Shown: in pieces, positions 44,086 to 56,879 of the stretch
Position numbering within the stretch: position 1 is the first letter of the stretch
Layout: every line of letters begins with the position of its first letter
DNA from: Aphelocoma coerulescens
Lineage: Eukaryota; Chordata; Aves; Passeriformes; Corvidae
NCBI RefSeq assembly: GCF_041296385.1
Contig: NC_091014.1
Coordinates: 15,165,578-15,229,577, forward strand
DNA length: 64,000 bases
Direction of reading: 5' to 3'
Notes under the pieces: generated by a model
Told to the model about the DNA's origin: nothing
Databases searched by the model: none
The model's input: the letters and a program-made list of their open reading frames with translations, nothing else
Position numbers and translations under genes: made by a program

Positions 44086-47000
44086 AAGGCATCACCCCCA
44101 GCTGGGAGGCATTGCCTGGCCCCACTGGCCACAGTGCCCCGGGGTGTTTCCAGGCGCCTTCTGCTCCCCTAGTACAGACATCACTGTTACCCTCCCATCT
44201 CAGAGGGATGTTCACAGCTGGGATGGCAATTTAAGTCCTCAGTGCAAGTCACAAACCTTTGCTGACCTTGTGCTCTCAAGCAAGAGAGGCAAACATTAAT
44301 ACAAACACCAGGGTGACAGTGTGGAGCAATTCAAGACACAGCCCTTCTGCAGCAAAAACAAAACATGTTTTGCTGATCCACCTTGAAGTGAGGCCAACAC
44401 TAATCAGAACAAGCCTCGATGATAAAAATTTGCCTTCACACAGATGAGATCAAGCTCATTTACTTACTTACATTTATTGTTCTCAGGACAGTTACTTGTT
44501 TTCCACACCCACACTCTCTTTAAAAAGCAAACCCAGACCACTTGGGGACAAGCAGTCAGTGATTGGTATATGCATGTATGTAGTGTTTGCCTCTGAAGAA
44601 GGGGTTGACACAACAATGAATTGTTACATTTTTCTGCTTATGCTCTTTTTTGGTATTTACTTTCTTAAATTATAATGCACTAAAAAAAAACCTGTCATCA
44701 AGCACATGCTTCTCATCATTGTGACAGATAATAATACTTTCCAATAACATTTTCCTAGTTACACAATCTAGTACCAGTTAATTGAAAAGTAGATCTCAGT
44801 AAACCCTCAGAAGTTTAAAAATAATGTATATTAATTTTAATCATAGAATTTTTATGTTAGAGCCACTTTACATTTAAACATTAAGCCAGTTAAATATTCA
44901 GAATTGTTTCACAACATCTGAAATCCAGTTTCACCATTGCATTCAAAAACAGGATCAGGCTAAATCAAAGCTTCCCAGTTACTTCCCCAGAAACTTTTTG
45001 TGCCAATGTATTACTGCTCATATTACTGCTCCAGTGCTCTGCAACTGATGCACATTCTAGAGCCATGCATAACATTACATAACTCAAATATTTACCAAAG
45101 TAAATGTAAATAAATCCCAATATACTACTGAGATCCAGGACAGTGAGAAAGAAGCTGCCTACTTCTATATATATACACCCTATATCACAGATATCAGCTG
45201 ATGCTGACTTTTCCCTCAAAACAATCCAGAATCTTAAAATGTCAGTCACCCGGGAAAATCCACACAAATGTTCTTATGTCTGAAGTGTACAGTCATCCAT
45301 CACTTTTGGGATCAGAATAACAAATTCTCTCTCATTTTGTCTCTTGGCATGTCCAGTAGTAGAGGTCACCAATAGGTGATTCAATGTCCTGCCCTTTGAG
45401 GATATGTGACAAATATTTGAACCTTGGTGCAGCGACTCCAATTTTTGAGACACTTATGTATTCTCTTTAATCTCAAAATTTGCTTCTATTACTGGATCTT
45501 TAGCATTTTAACTTTGAAATACGTTAAATACACCAAGCATTGTCTTATGTTTTCTTAAGAAGGTCAGGGAAGAATTCTTCGGAATGCCAGGGAGGACTGT
45601 GCTCTCTGCACAGTGCTTAAAAATTTCCAGGTGGCAAATGTGATAATCACAAATACCACAGCCATTGCCCAGGCTAAAATCCTGATGAGAAGCCAAGTCT
45701 CTAGCATGAGCTGTAAAGGACAGGTTAGTAGCTGAGGGCACAGGTCAGCAGCTCTCCCAGAGCACTGCCCTCAGCCTGTATTTTGGACCTCTGCCTCATT
45801 CATCAGCTTTTGTGAGATATGGCATCAGTTTAACCACACTGAGTTAGGAGAATAAAAAAAATATTCAAATTCTCTACTTCCTTCCTCCCTCATTACACCC
45901 ACTCTCCATCTCCACCTTTTGAGGGCTTCCTCTCTATGATTGCTTACAAGTCTGACAGTGGGAAAGATCTCCATTATATCATCTGCCTGCAGCCTCTTGT
46001 CTGCTGGAAAGATCCCTTTTTTTAGATAAACTTATTACTCCATAAAATACAATATTCCAAATTTAGGAAACACTCCAATTATAGGCATTCACAGCTCCCA
46101 CTGATTTTAGCCTTTTCTACCCTAACCTTAGGAAAAATCTGCCTAGTTTAGTATGGCCATGCAGGGTCTTGCTTTGTCTGTACTTCAAGCAGACATGAAC
46201 TTTCTCTGCTTGTGCTCCAGGCTGAGTGAGTGTCGTGTTCGGCAAGATGCCACAGCTGAACTGGTCAGCACAGACTGGAGTGGAGCTAAAATGTGCTCTG
46301 CCATCTGGCAACACAGTAGAGTGAGTTTGTGTCTGCCTAAATCATGTAAGCACACCATTACATATCCTCATATAGAAATGTTATTTAAGATAGTTTAATC
46401 CACCAGAATTTGCCAGCATAATCGCCCCCACCTGCTCTGAAAAGCAAGTGGACAACCTCATTTTTACAATCCTGCCTCTGCAAATGACTCTTTGCTTGTT
46501 TATTGGCCAACAGATGACATCGTCTCTGATGATGTCTCTAGTGATGCCCTGTCGTGGGAGGAGTCAGCAAGACACAGCCTCCATCAGACAAGGCAGGAAG
46601 GACTGCTCTGGGACTCTGATCAAAATTAATAAAGACAGTCTGACAGGATGACTATAACTCTAGGGAGGAAACTGGTAGAGGTCGCCAGGTTCACAAAGTA
46701 GGAGAATCACACCTTCTCTAAACAACTGCATTTTCATGTTCACAGCACAACACATTTCATCTATGTGCAATTGGTGGGTGTGTTAGTGTATTTCAATCCA
46801 CCCACATGACAAGCTGAACAGAAACAGCACAAAAGTAAGAGAACAGGCAGTACTTACATTCAGGTAACTGAAATCATCACTCTAAAACCAGAAAGAATGC
46901 AACAAAAGCCCCAACAACAAATATTGTTTCAAACGGTCCTGTGCTGGGAAGGTAATAGACTAGAGGATCAAAGAGGGCTCTTCCATCTTCAGTATCTATA

Positions 47001-47394
47001 AGGGACAATGGGTCTTGCAATTTATTTTTCTGCTTGTTGGCAAAATTACATATCTTGTAAATTTCAGAGCTTTTAACCCTCAATGCTTCATGACTGCTCT
47101 ATCAATAGCAAAGAGAAACCACAACATTTCAAGTACATTCAAAACTCAGCTCAGTAAATGACAAAATTACAGGTAACCAACTGGGGAAACACAGTTTTGT
47201 TTCTCTTTCAATCACCAGGCTACCATCTTTTTCATTTTTCTATAGATAAATAAGAAATCTGATTTAAAGTAGCATATTAACAAAATCAAATATTAATTCA
47301 AAAGACTGCAATCAATGAGGCATCTTTTCCAAAAATTAACAGACAAAGTCTGTTCTGTTATTATGGAAGATTACTGCAGAGTATTATTTCAGAG

Positions 47395-47591
47395 CAGTGG
47401 TCTTTGAAGTGGGGCACATGCACCACAAGGACTGGGCAAGACAATACAGTGGGGTGCACGACAAAAATATCAGAACTTCAACAGTACATGTATAGAAGTT
47501 ATAAATAAACAAGTATACATATAATGAGGGTGCAAGCTCAAAAAGTTTATACTGACAGGGATGCATAACCAAAAATCTTAAGAGATCACTG
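47395..47591. mobile_element. Probable short non-autonomous hAT-type DNA element
   Basis: The 197 bp segment starts CAGTGGTCTTTGAAG and ends with the imperfect reverse complement (reverse complement of the end is CAGTGATCTCTTAAG), 12 of 15 positions matching. CAGTG termini are typical of hAT/Charlie elements. The 8-base flanks (TTTCAGAG and CACTAGAG) share only the last four bases, so the target duplication is decayed or the call is wrong. There is no coding capacity. Confidence 0.45.
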
Positions 47592-50500
47592 CACTAGAGG
47601 ATCCTGCCACACAATTACTGCTGCCATGTCAAAGGCATTTAATAAAGATGTTGCTGAGTTTATTATAAGCTCTTTTTTACACTTCTCAACTATCAGTTAA
47701 ACAAATGGGTAAAAATATCTCTAGGAAGCAGATTTATGAGCTCCTATCATTTGTTAAGGAGCATGGATCCTCATAAACACCCCAAATTACTCAATTTTGT
47801 TTTCAGGAAATGCAACTTACTGCCTTCTCACAAGTCTCTTCCCTTCACTGTACTTATTGTAAGCATTGCATGAAAGAGCTAATTTTCCTGATGTGTCCAG
47901 TTAAACAAGAGCACAACATGTTGTATGGATCAATCAAGACAGGTGATTTAAAGTATTTGCAAATGGGAATGGATGACTCCCCTGGAATTGAAGAGAGGAG
48001 AAAAGTTAGTGTTCTTTTTCATCTAGGCTACCTCACTTGCAAGAAAAAGTGGCCACTGAACAAAACCTGGCTCAGTAAGCAGACCTTTTGTTAAAATCTA
48101 TGCACTGGATTGCAAGGTGCAAATGCAGAAGAAGAAAATTTTATTCTTATCCAAAACATGATGATCGGATTTGTTAATATCTTTTCCAATCTGGAATGAG
48201 AAGGTTGTGGAAATGGTGACTAAACAGAAATCTGGTGGTGTCTTGTAATCATTATGAAGATGTCTGGCCTATCTATTTTAAGGAAAACGTGGATAAGAAG
48301 AAACAAGATTATAATGGCACAGAGAAAATATACCAAGCATCCTTTCTCAGCACCACAAAACACGATGGGTGATGAAAGCTAATACTCTTAAATTAACAGA
48401 AATATTTTTTAAATCTAGTGCAATGTATAATTATCCCTTCAAACACTGTATACTGAGAACATCTGCAATTACACTGAGTGAAATTAGGACAATAATTCTG
48501 AATGCTGCATGGTATACACCAACCACATCAAGCATCAGCAAGGGGTTGACTAAAGATTCACCCAACAGCAGAATGTATCTACATATTGCTTCCAGAGATT
48601 ATTTCTTATCTTCTCTGAACCAGTTAATACAAGAACAGGTCTCAGGTGCAGCACGTTCTTGATGTGGGGAAAGCTGAAATGGGTACAAAGCCACAAATAA
48701 CACAGACAAATGTTTTGGATTTACAGGAAGAGGCCATTTTTTCTTAGTCGTCTTAGCTTTAGGACTGTATGCACAGACTGACAGATGCTGGTTTTGCTCA
48801 AAGGTAAAATCTTTGAATCTTGAGTAACATTTTTCTTGTTATTTGTCTACTTAAAGATATCTGGAGAAACAGTGATGAAATCTCAGTGAATTGCAATTCC
48901 TTGTTCTGGGAAACTGAGTAAATAAAAACCCTGACATCAGAATGTCTCAACATTTTTAGAACTGCATATTCCAGTTCTTCACCTTTCAAATCTACCTGCA
49001 ATATTACAACATTAAAAAAAAAAATTTAATTACTTTTTAAAGTCTCCTGCCCCCATCTTCCTTCACTGAGAATTCTGAGATGCTTTTGTTTACTTTTAAT
49101 TTGGAAGAGAACTCAATTTCATATTCCTCCAGGAAATTAAATTTCCATCTCTAGCACTGCTCTACTATAGCTATCAGACATGAAGCATCTGAGCGGATAT
49201 GTTACATGGTCCCCTTCTCAGCTTTAGAAAGCTATTGTTGGAGGCTGGATTGCAAGACTGAATTAAGATTGCATTCTTGGCTAAACCAGTAAAACATAAT
49301 GAAACAGTGCTGTCTGACATAGCTCCTGTTCTACACATGGTGCACAATTCAGGCTCAATCTGTCTGTCCAAAAATAGGCACCAAAAAAAGGCTAAGTTGT
49401 TCCAGATTATATCCAGAGGGCTGGCAAGCATGGCACAGGACAAGTGGGAGAGCCGTGCCCTGCTGGAGAGGCAGCTGGAGGCTAGGAATGATATTTCAGC
49501 ACCTCAAAGATGGCTCTTGCACTTATGTCTTGGCAACTGTGTTGAGCACTTCTGGTTTTTAAATTTATAATGTGTATCAGCAAGGAAAGAAAGAAGTTTA
49601 AAAAAAGGTAGCTGTGCAATACTCTTGATATGATTTTACAGTATGTAGGTATGTACCTGAAGGACATTGATGTTCATCTGCCAGCCTGACTAATCCCATC
49701 ACTTAGCTTTTCAATGTTTCAGGTTTGCATCTTCAGTTGTCAAATCCAAGAAGTTCAAGGGCTCACACTCCCTCTTTTCTTCTACATTCTTTTACTTTAA
49801 TGTTAGCTAACACAAAGCCACAAATAATATACTTACCACCTTATTTCTAAGTATCTTGGTTTTTTCAGGGTTTCTTAAAAATTTGCCAGCTGTCTGATCA
49901 CAAAATTATGTTCACTTCCAAAGAATCCCCTGGCCAGATTCAAACTCTAACAGAGAATATGAGCACAACCCTGGTACTTTCACAGTTACAGCTGATGGGT
50001 CTTTTTTTTTCCAGTTGAATGCCACTATTTGACACTACACTCTATGATATTTAGACAACAATGTATTTTTTTTACCTATGATGATTCTCACAACCTACTA
50101 AAAATCCTCATTTCTGTCATAAGCAAATTTCATCCTGAAAATACGAAGCCATGATTTGATATCCTTAAAAGCAGACCCAACTTAAGCACTATGCTTTAAA
50201 CAGCTAACAAAATAATGTCAACATTTGCTTTTATTTAAAATTTAAAATATTCTTTATGGCCTTCATGACTGCTTCACCTATGTACCTTTTCCGTACACCA
50301 AGTTTGCAAACTTCCAAGACAATCCAACAGACAAGGTAAACAAAGTGTGTGTTACTGAATTTCAATTTTTTCAAAGCTATTTAGAGACAGCAGATGTGTG
50401 AAAGGTAAACAGAAACCATACTAACTAAATTGCTGCAATGTTTTGTAGCCAATTGGTACAAAAAATATTAGTAAGCATCTTTCTTTAAATGAAACATATA

Positions 50501-51289
50501 GTAAATGAATGTTACTGGAGTCTGAGTCTGCTGTCAGAATTAATGTTGTTTATTAAGTGAAAATCTTGTTTACAAATACAAGTAGTTAGTCATTTCTGGT
50601 GGGTCTGCATATTGCAGAAGTTAATTTTCATCTCTTCATAAAAAAGCCATTACAATTTCAGCAAAAGTCCTTAAGAGAAAATTGTTCATCTGAAATTTTT
50701 TTTTGTATGATGACAACATTCACTGTACTATCCACAGGCTCTTTGAAGGCTCTTACCCAAAAGATAAGGCTTTAGGGATCCTTCTTCTATTCAGTTTAAC
50801 ACTAGATACCACTGCATGGTAAATGATTGGAAATATGTGACAAATGCCAACAAATCAAAGGTCAGTTAAATGTATGTCAAATAATAAATATATGGAAAAA
50901 CCCAAAATTTCTCGCAAGTAATGAAAAATTGTATTTGAATAGTCCAGATTTCAATACCATAAAGATGCTGTATCATGTAACTGATGTAATATCAAATGTT
51001 GGTTAATAAGAAACTGAATTTAACAATCTTGATTTTACTTAATGACAGCTACAATTTAAAAATTAATATGGCAAATTCAATTTGGAGTTATACAGATAAA
51101 TTTTACTGCTATCAGTAGACTGAGTTTGTCTGAAGGTAGAATTTAACTGAAAATGTTCATAAATACAATGGAAAGCTAACTGGAAGGTTTTGTCTGTCTA
51201 GATTGCTTTACTTTTATGTTCTAAATCTACAAAAGCCAGAACACTGTACATGAAAAAACATTAGGTTTTAGAAATTTAAAATTACTTAC

Positions 51290-51389
51290 AAGCTGCTCAG
51301 ACTTTACACCGTAAAGCTGAATGGTCTTCGCCACATTTTTGGCCACAGCTAGACTCAGGTCTGGATCAACAGCAGCCACATTCAGCTCA
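51290..51389 (-). CDS. COG5: COG5 exon, fragment residues 150-183
   Basis: It begins with T completing Ser, then [20 protein letters not shown] and [13 protein letters not shown], and ends in phase 0 before GTAAGT. Human has the same segment with a few substitutions (DTNLTLAVSKN). It lies at the right edge of the 18.3 kb intron. Confidence 0.96.
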
Positions 51390-52649
51390 CTGGAAGCAAA
51401 GATTACAAATCTCAATTAACGACTAAACAGTGCTGTATTGAATCGATAAAGAATTAACTATGAATACCCAGTTACGTGGCACGTCAATTTAGAGAGTAAC
51501 ACATACAACCAAGTCTTTCCACGCACCGTAATTCAGTTTACAATTTAACAAGTCATTTGGGAATTTTATGTGCAGTGTTCCTATTCTAGTAAAAATGAGC
51601 AAAGTTTAGGAATGACACTTCAGCATGAAATCACTATTAGTAAGCCATTCAAAAATATTGACAGCAATTAACTACATTCAAGCTTTGGCAGCAGCCTTCA
51701 AACATTACAGGTGAATACACAGTCATTCAACTCTGGAATTACATGAGCTGTGCAGAAATACCCAGGGGATGCCTTAGCTTGACACAACTAATAAGCTGTG
51801 TTTTAGGCAATCCTTTATAGTAAAAGAGGCCCCAAAGGAATGACAGGGAACAAATGAAGAAGGAAAAGACTTCTAAATCATTTCCAGTATTTTCTGTTCA
51901 TGAACGTCCCCAGATCTTCATCAGCTGGGGCTGCATGCAAAACTGCTCTGCTGAAGACAGGCAAGCACAAGAACCATCATGTTGCTTGTGGTGAGTTTAA
52001 CCTCTCTCAAGAGCTGGAGAATCATTAGGCACCCCAACCTAGAATAATCTCTGAGAACTCTCTAGGGCCCCAAACACCATTATCTAAAGGTAACTCTGGA
52101 AAACTCAGCTGAAATTTCATAATTTTCATGTCGTTTTCCTTTTGCTTTTTCGAGAAGCAAAATAATATCAGACACCAACAGACATGTTCTGAGCATTTGC
52201 AACTCCCAGTCACAAGTATTGTGTCAGTATTTAATACTTTACACACACAAACATACTGTGAATACTGCCCATCTATTTTCAGACTTTATTAACCAGAGTA
52301 GACCTTACCAAAACCTTATGAGGGAAAATGCACCACTGGTAATTTAAGTATCTCATTCTACAAATTCTACCTGGAGTAGTCATCTTTATCTTTTATCTTG
52401 CTGTTTTACTTTAACTAAGTATTTACACCAGGTATTACCACTTGCAGCCAAGCAACTACCAGTTCTCTTTGAGGCAGTCAGAATAATTACGAGACCAGAC
52501 ATTTACAGTATGTGTAAAGTTTCTCTTCCTGATCTTTTATAAGCTCAAACATTAAAACTTATATTAAAATTTCATTTATCCCAGAAAAACAAAATACAGA
52601 AAATAAATAATAAAATGCATTGTTTATTATCAGTAATAATAAAGAGGTG

Positions 52650-53210
52650 CTTATCTTGCTGTATTCAGCATTGGTGCAGCTTCATCTTGAACACTGTGTC
52701 CAGTTTGACGTCCCACAATTTAGGAAGGATGTGAAGCTACCTAAATGTGTCCAGAGGAGGGCAACAGATCTGGTGAAAGGACTGGAGGGATTGTCCTATG
52801 AGGGATGGTAAGGATTTGGGCTTGTCTAGTTCAGAGAAAAGGAGTCTGCGGGGCAACGTCATTGCCCTCTACACCTCCCTAAGCACAGGAAGCGGAGAGG
52901 GAGGTGCTGAGCATTCCTCCCTGGGATCCAGTGACAGGAGGTGTGGGAATGGTTCAAAGCTGCATGAGGGGAGGTTCCAACTCAGTACTAAAGAATCATT
53001 TCCTTAACAAGGTGTTCAAATAATGGAACAGGCTATTGAGAGAGGTGGTCGATGCCCCAAGCCTGTCAGCATTTAAGAGCCATTTGGACAATGTTCTTAA
53101 CATGTCTTTGCTTTTGGGTAGCCCTGAAGTGTTCATGCAGTTGGACTGGATTTATTGTTTTAGGTCCCTTCCAACTGAAATATTTTGTTCTATTGTGTGC
53201 TACTCTATTT
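52650..53210 (+). mobile_element. CR1 LINE, 3' fragment
   Basis: This is a diverged copy of the CR1 3' region on the + strand, antisense to COG5. It shows the landmarks GTATTCAGCATTGGTG, GTGTCCAG, GTCCAGAGGAGGGCAAC, AGGCTATTGAGAGAGGTGG and, near the end, GGTCCCTTCCAACTGAAA. The copy is 5' truncated as usual for CR1 and carries stops. The degenerate TTCTAT-type tail runs into the satellite. Family recognition is from memory of the consensus. Confidence 0.88.
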
Positions 53211-53335
53211 TATCCCATCCCATCCCATCCCATCCCATCCCATCCTATCCTATCCCATCCTATCCTATCCTATCCTATCCTATCCTATCCTATCCTATCC
53301 TATCCTATCCTATCCCATCCTATCCTACCCTATCC
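53211..53335 (+). repeat. Pentanucleotide microsatellite (YATCC)25
   Basis: There are 25 consecutive five-base units, mostly CATCC at the left and TATCC at the right, with one TACCC. The left end holds six CCC runs spaced by AT (53214-53241), a G-quadruplex motif on the COG5 sense strand. All three + frames stay open through it, which explains the long repetitive ORFs ending in YPILSYPILS-like residues. Confidence 0.97.
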
Positions 53336-53484
53336 TAAATTCTGATTTCATTTTTGCACTAACCTGCTTTATAAATAAAGAATAACCAACTTTTTACCAC
53401 TAAGGAAGTCTAATTTCTAAAACTGTAACTTATGAAAAAATACATGTTGAGTATTACATTTTGCAATGCCTTATATGTACATAC

Positions 53485-53646
53485 CTAGCTATAGTTTTTA
53501 TGATGCTGTCAAGCTCATCAGAAGAGGGAGGATTCCGACCTCCAGGAGGGAAGACAAGATTGATGGGGTCAAACAGTCGAGATAAGGATTTTGACAGATA
53601 GGCAGCTTCATATTGTTGCAGTGAATCTTTCAAGGCCTTTTCTGGA
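53485..53646 (-). CDS. COG5: COG5 exon, fragment residues 96-150
   Basis: It reads (D)[19 protein letters not shown], then a conserved [19 protein letters not shown] segment. The correct acceptor is CCAAAG|T, which restores DPEK; a second AG five bases further in would break the frame. The exon ends with AG of a Ser codon before GTATGT. Only about 150 bp of intron separates it from the pentanucleotide satellite. Confidence 0.96.
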
Positions 53647-54350
53647 CTTTGGATATAGGAAAAGGTTACTACATTTTAAATTAAAATACACAATAGCATT
53701 AAATCTTTCCAGACATACAAACTTTGCCATACTGAACCTGTTTTTCCTTTCTACTCTTTAAACATACACATATGAAAAACATTCTTCTGAAAGTCTCCCA
53801 CTGACTGCTCAAGAACATATTTAAGTCAATACAATTCCCATATAAAATATTCATTTTATCTTACATAAGTCTAGAAGTCCTAATAGAATTGATGAGCTTG
53901 TTTCAATTTGATCTTTCTCATATCACGTAGATCATGTTTCTTCTATGATGCAAAAACTAAAAACTGTGAATCATAACAACTGAGCATTTGTCACACTCAA
54001 ATGATTGCAGTGTCATTAGGAAAAAGCTACTGCTGTAATCACAATGCATACAAAACTGAATTTTCAGCATTCTCCTACTCTTTTCACTCAAAGAGACAAA
54101 AAGATAGAACTTGTTCAAAAGTCAGAGGCTTTATGAAAGACAAGACAACCCAACACCATTAGATATATAGCCTAATGAAAAGCCTGCAGCTCTAAAATAG
54201 CATTAGAGCAGTAACTGCAAGACGGGAAAAAAAGTCTTAAAAATTCTCCCACAGTGACAATTTGAATAACAGTAAGTTTACAAAAATATTCTGTTTTCTT
54301 ACAGTTTGCAAAGATTTATATTTTATAGTCTTACAGTTCTTAATACGTAC
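53647..54350 (-). other. COG5 intron, nothing seen
   Basis: This is 0.7 kb of AT-rich sequence without a recognisable element. Confidence 0.6.
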
Positions 54351-54555
54351 TCATAATCTTCATTTTTTTGCATGAATATGTCCTGTGCATCTTCTTCCAT
54401 TTGTTGTAGTTCAGCAAAAAGATCAGTAGTTCCATTTTTGTTAAAATTCCTCTGAATATTTTGACTGTATTGTTGGAGGCGCTTCCACAAGTCATTATAA
54501 AGCCTCAGTAATTTAGGGTATTCTCCTTCAAATGCTTGTTTCAAAAACATAGAGG
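54351..54555 (-). CDS. COG5: COG5 exon, fragment residues 28-96
   Basis: The exon begins by completing Ser (T|CC), then [20 protein letters not shown]. The middle ([14 protein letters not shown]) and the end (MQKNEDYD) differ from human (IQGNFNASGTTDLY, IPKKPDYD), so this is one of the faster-evolving parts. The donor is GTACGT and the last codon GA|T is completed by the next exon. Confidence 0.96.
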
Positions 54556-56797
54556 CTGCAAAATAAAGAAGTCAGCAATACACAATGCTAAGTTCAAACT
54601 AATATTTTTATTCATATAAACAATGCTATCCTAAGTTTAATATTAATAATGTAATATTCATAATTAATTTTGAAGTGACATAACTATAATATTAAATGCA
54701 CTTGACAGAGGATCTAAAGCACCAGTATAAAACCCACAACTGGAAGACTGGATATGAAAAGCTTTTTTTATTTTGTACAGTAAATGTTTGGTATCAAACT
54801 TAATTATTATCATCATTCATTTAAGGCCAAAGTACAATTGGAACTCTCTAAATCTATAGATTTGCTAACAATATCTTGATGGAGGAAAAGTGTGGGGCTG
54901 TGCAACCTTGAAGATAACAATTTAAAACAGACAAAGATAACTCCTATGAACCAAAGTCTTCAGAAAGGTAATGGGGGAAGCATATGCCTTTATGTACACT
55001 TCTTAAAACAAGGTACTTAATATGCAATTCCTAAACTTGTCAAAGAATGACAAAGCCAGCAGAAAAAGAAGCATTATTTTCAGGCTAGAAAGGCTTGCCA
55101 CAAGTAACAGGAAATGAAACAAATGTACAACTGCTTTAGCAACTGTTAATCTTGATCTAACATCACTCATACTCTATAGATTTCCCATTACATTAGGAGA
55201 TTAACACTGTTCCATTCATTCCTAGGTTTTTCAGGTTCCAGACATCTGCCCCATTTCACCCAGCCTGTGCTTTCAACTCAAATATATACTAATTTTGAAT
55301 ACTGGAGGATTCACATTTATTATCAAACACAGAGTTATTGTAGGCAACGAAGCTATGTTTACAAAGATGATCCCAACCTCACAAAAGCAGATCATGATCT
55401 AATATCAAACCTTGTAAACTGCCATAAATCCCTATTTTACACTATTTTTCTGATATCTCATCTTCCTCTGATATAGATGATCCAGAATCTGACTGATGTC
55501 AATAGATTCAGTCACCAGAAATTTATGTTAAAAATGAACATTCTCATGTAGATGCCTCACTTAAATGAAAAAATTTGCTTACTGTAAACATTATCTCCCC
55601 AAAACTTAGCTGTATCAAAATAAAAACATCGTTCACATTGAAAACCCCCATAAATGTTTATATAAACACATTATTAAAAACTGCAAGTAATAAAATAGTT
55701 TTGAATAGCTGTTCGAAAAAGTACAGCTGACAAAATGTAAGAGTTCCCTCAGTTCTGCAGTGTTGGTTGGTGCCATTAACTGATGTCATAATTTTACAAT
55801 CTTAAAACTGAGTGCTGAGAACAGCTAGCACGTGTTCAGTTTGAACACAGGAGGCTCAGGGTATGTACATACTGCTCTTGAAGCAATGCATAAGGCAAAC
55901 AGTAAAATTAATATGTTTTAACACAAGATGCATACATTTTCTTTTGGGATCATCTCGTTACTTAGCAACCACTGAACATGAATCCACCAGCTAGTTCCTC
56001 AAAATTATACTGCTGCTATAAAGCCTGGAAGGACCAAATTTTGAAGAGCCAGTGCAATAGCTGAGATCACAAAGATAAATGCACATCTTATGCACTTCAC
56101 CTCTATGTGCAAAAGATTAACTTTAAACACTCTATGCAAACGTGAAAGACACTTTTATGAAAGTACCAAACTCACCTATGATCCAACTGCATGCTGCATT
56201 AGCATGTTCTGGTAATAGAACTGCCTTATGTTAACACATTATTTATATTTAATATTCCTTGATTGTATCTGCTATTTACGTATTACACATGCAGAGAAAA
56301 TTATGTATAGTCAGAACACCAGCTGATTATCTGTATTTATAGAAGACAATTTTGAAGTAACTAAAATCCTGTTTATAACGGTATCCAAAAAATTGCTGAA
56401 ATCTGATTTTTACAACCAATCAGTGTTTAACAAGAAAAGACTAAGAATTTATCTTTAAAATCAAACTACTGATTTTGAATTTGGCAAACCTACTTGCTTT
56501 AGGAAGTGTAAATGTACTATTCCAAACATTTTTACCTCCACATACAGTTCTAAAAATACTTTTTGTTATTAGATAACTATTTAATGAAACAGAAAATATT
56601 TCTTTCTGAAAATTCAAACCTAGTTTAGGAGGATCCTGTCGGGTTACAAACCCAGAAGTTTCAAACACACAGACCTTGTACTGAGTGAACCACTGCTATA
56701 GTTCTGGTAGAGGAGATACCAAGCAAAGGGCTTACTGAAAAGCAAAATTCAAAATAATTACAGAACACATTACAAATCATTTATGCTGAATACTTAC
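54556..56797 (-). other. COG5 intron, nothing seen
   Basis: This is 2.2 kb of AT-rich sequence. No repeat or exon was recognised. Confidence 0.6.
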
Positions 56798-56879
56798 AGT
56801 CTGTTGCTGACTGAAACTGAGAGGAAAGTGTCTGGGTTACTGCAGTCCAAAATTTGTACAAAATATCAGACTGGCCATC
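56798..56879 (-). CDS. COG5: COG5 exon, fragment residues 1-28
   Basis: This is the first COG5 exon in the window. It begins in phase 0 after TTCTCAG with DGQSDILYKFW and ends with the first base of a Ser codon before GTAAGT. Human has [20 protein letters not shown] at this place. The preceding human segment (ending EEIVK) was not found up to 64000, so the upstream intron is at least 7.1 kb. Confidence 0.94.

Larger units (their letters stand above)
51390..53484 (-). other. COG5 intron (2.1 kb) with CR1 and satellite
   Basis: Its right third is occupied by a CR1 fragment and the pentanucleotide array (listed separately). The left 1.2 kb holds nothing recognisable. Confidence 0.7.

Noticed and set aside
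53036..53385. Three overlapping repetitive ORFs with SHPIPS / SYPILS repeats
   Set aside because: They are translations of the CR1 3' end and the YATCC satellite, whose five-base unit lacks stops in every + frame.
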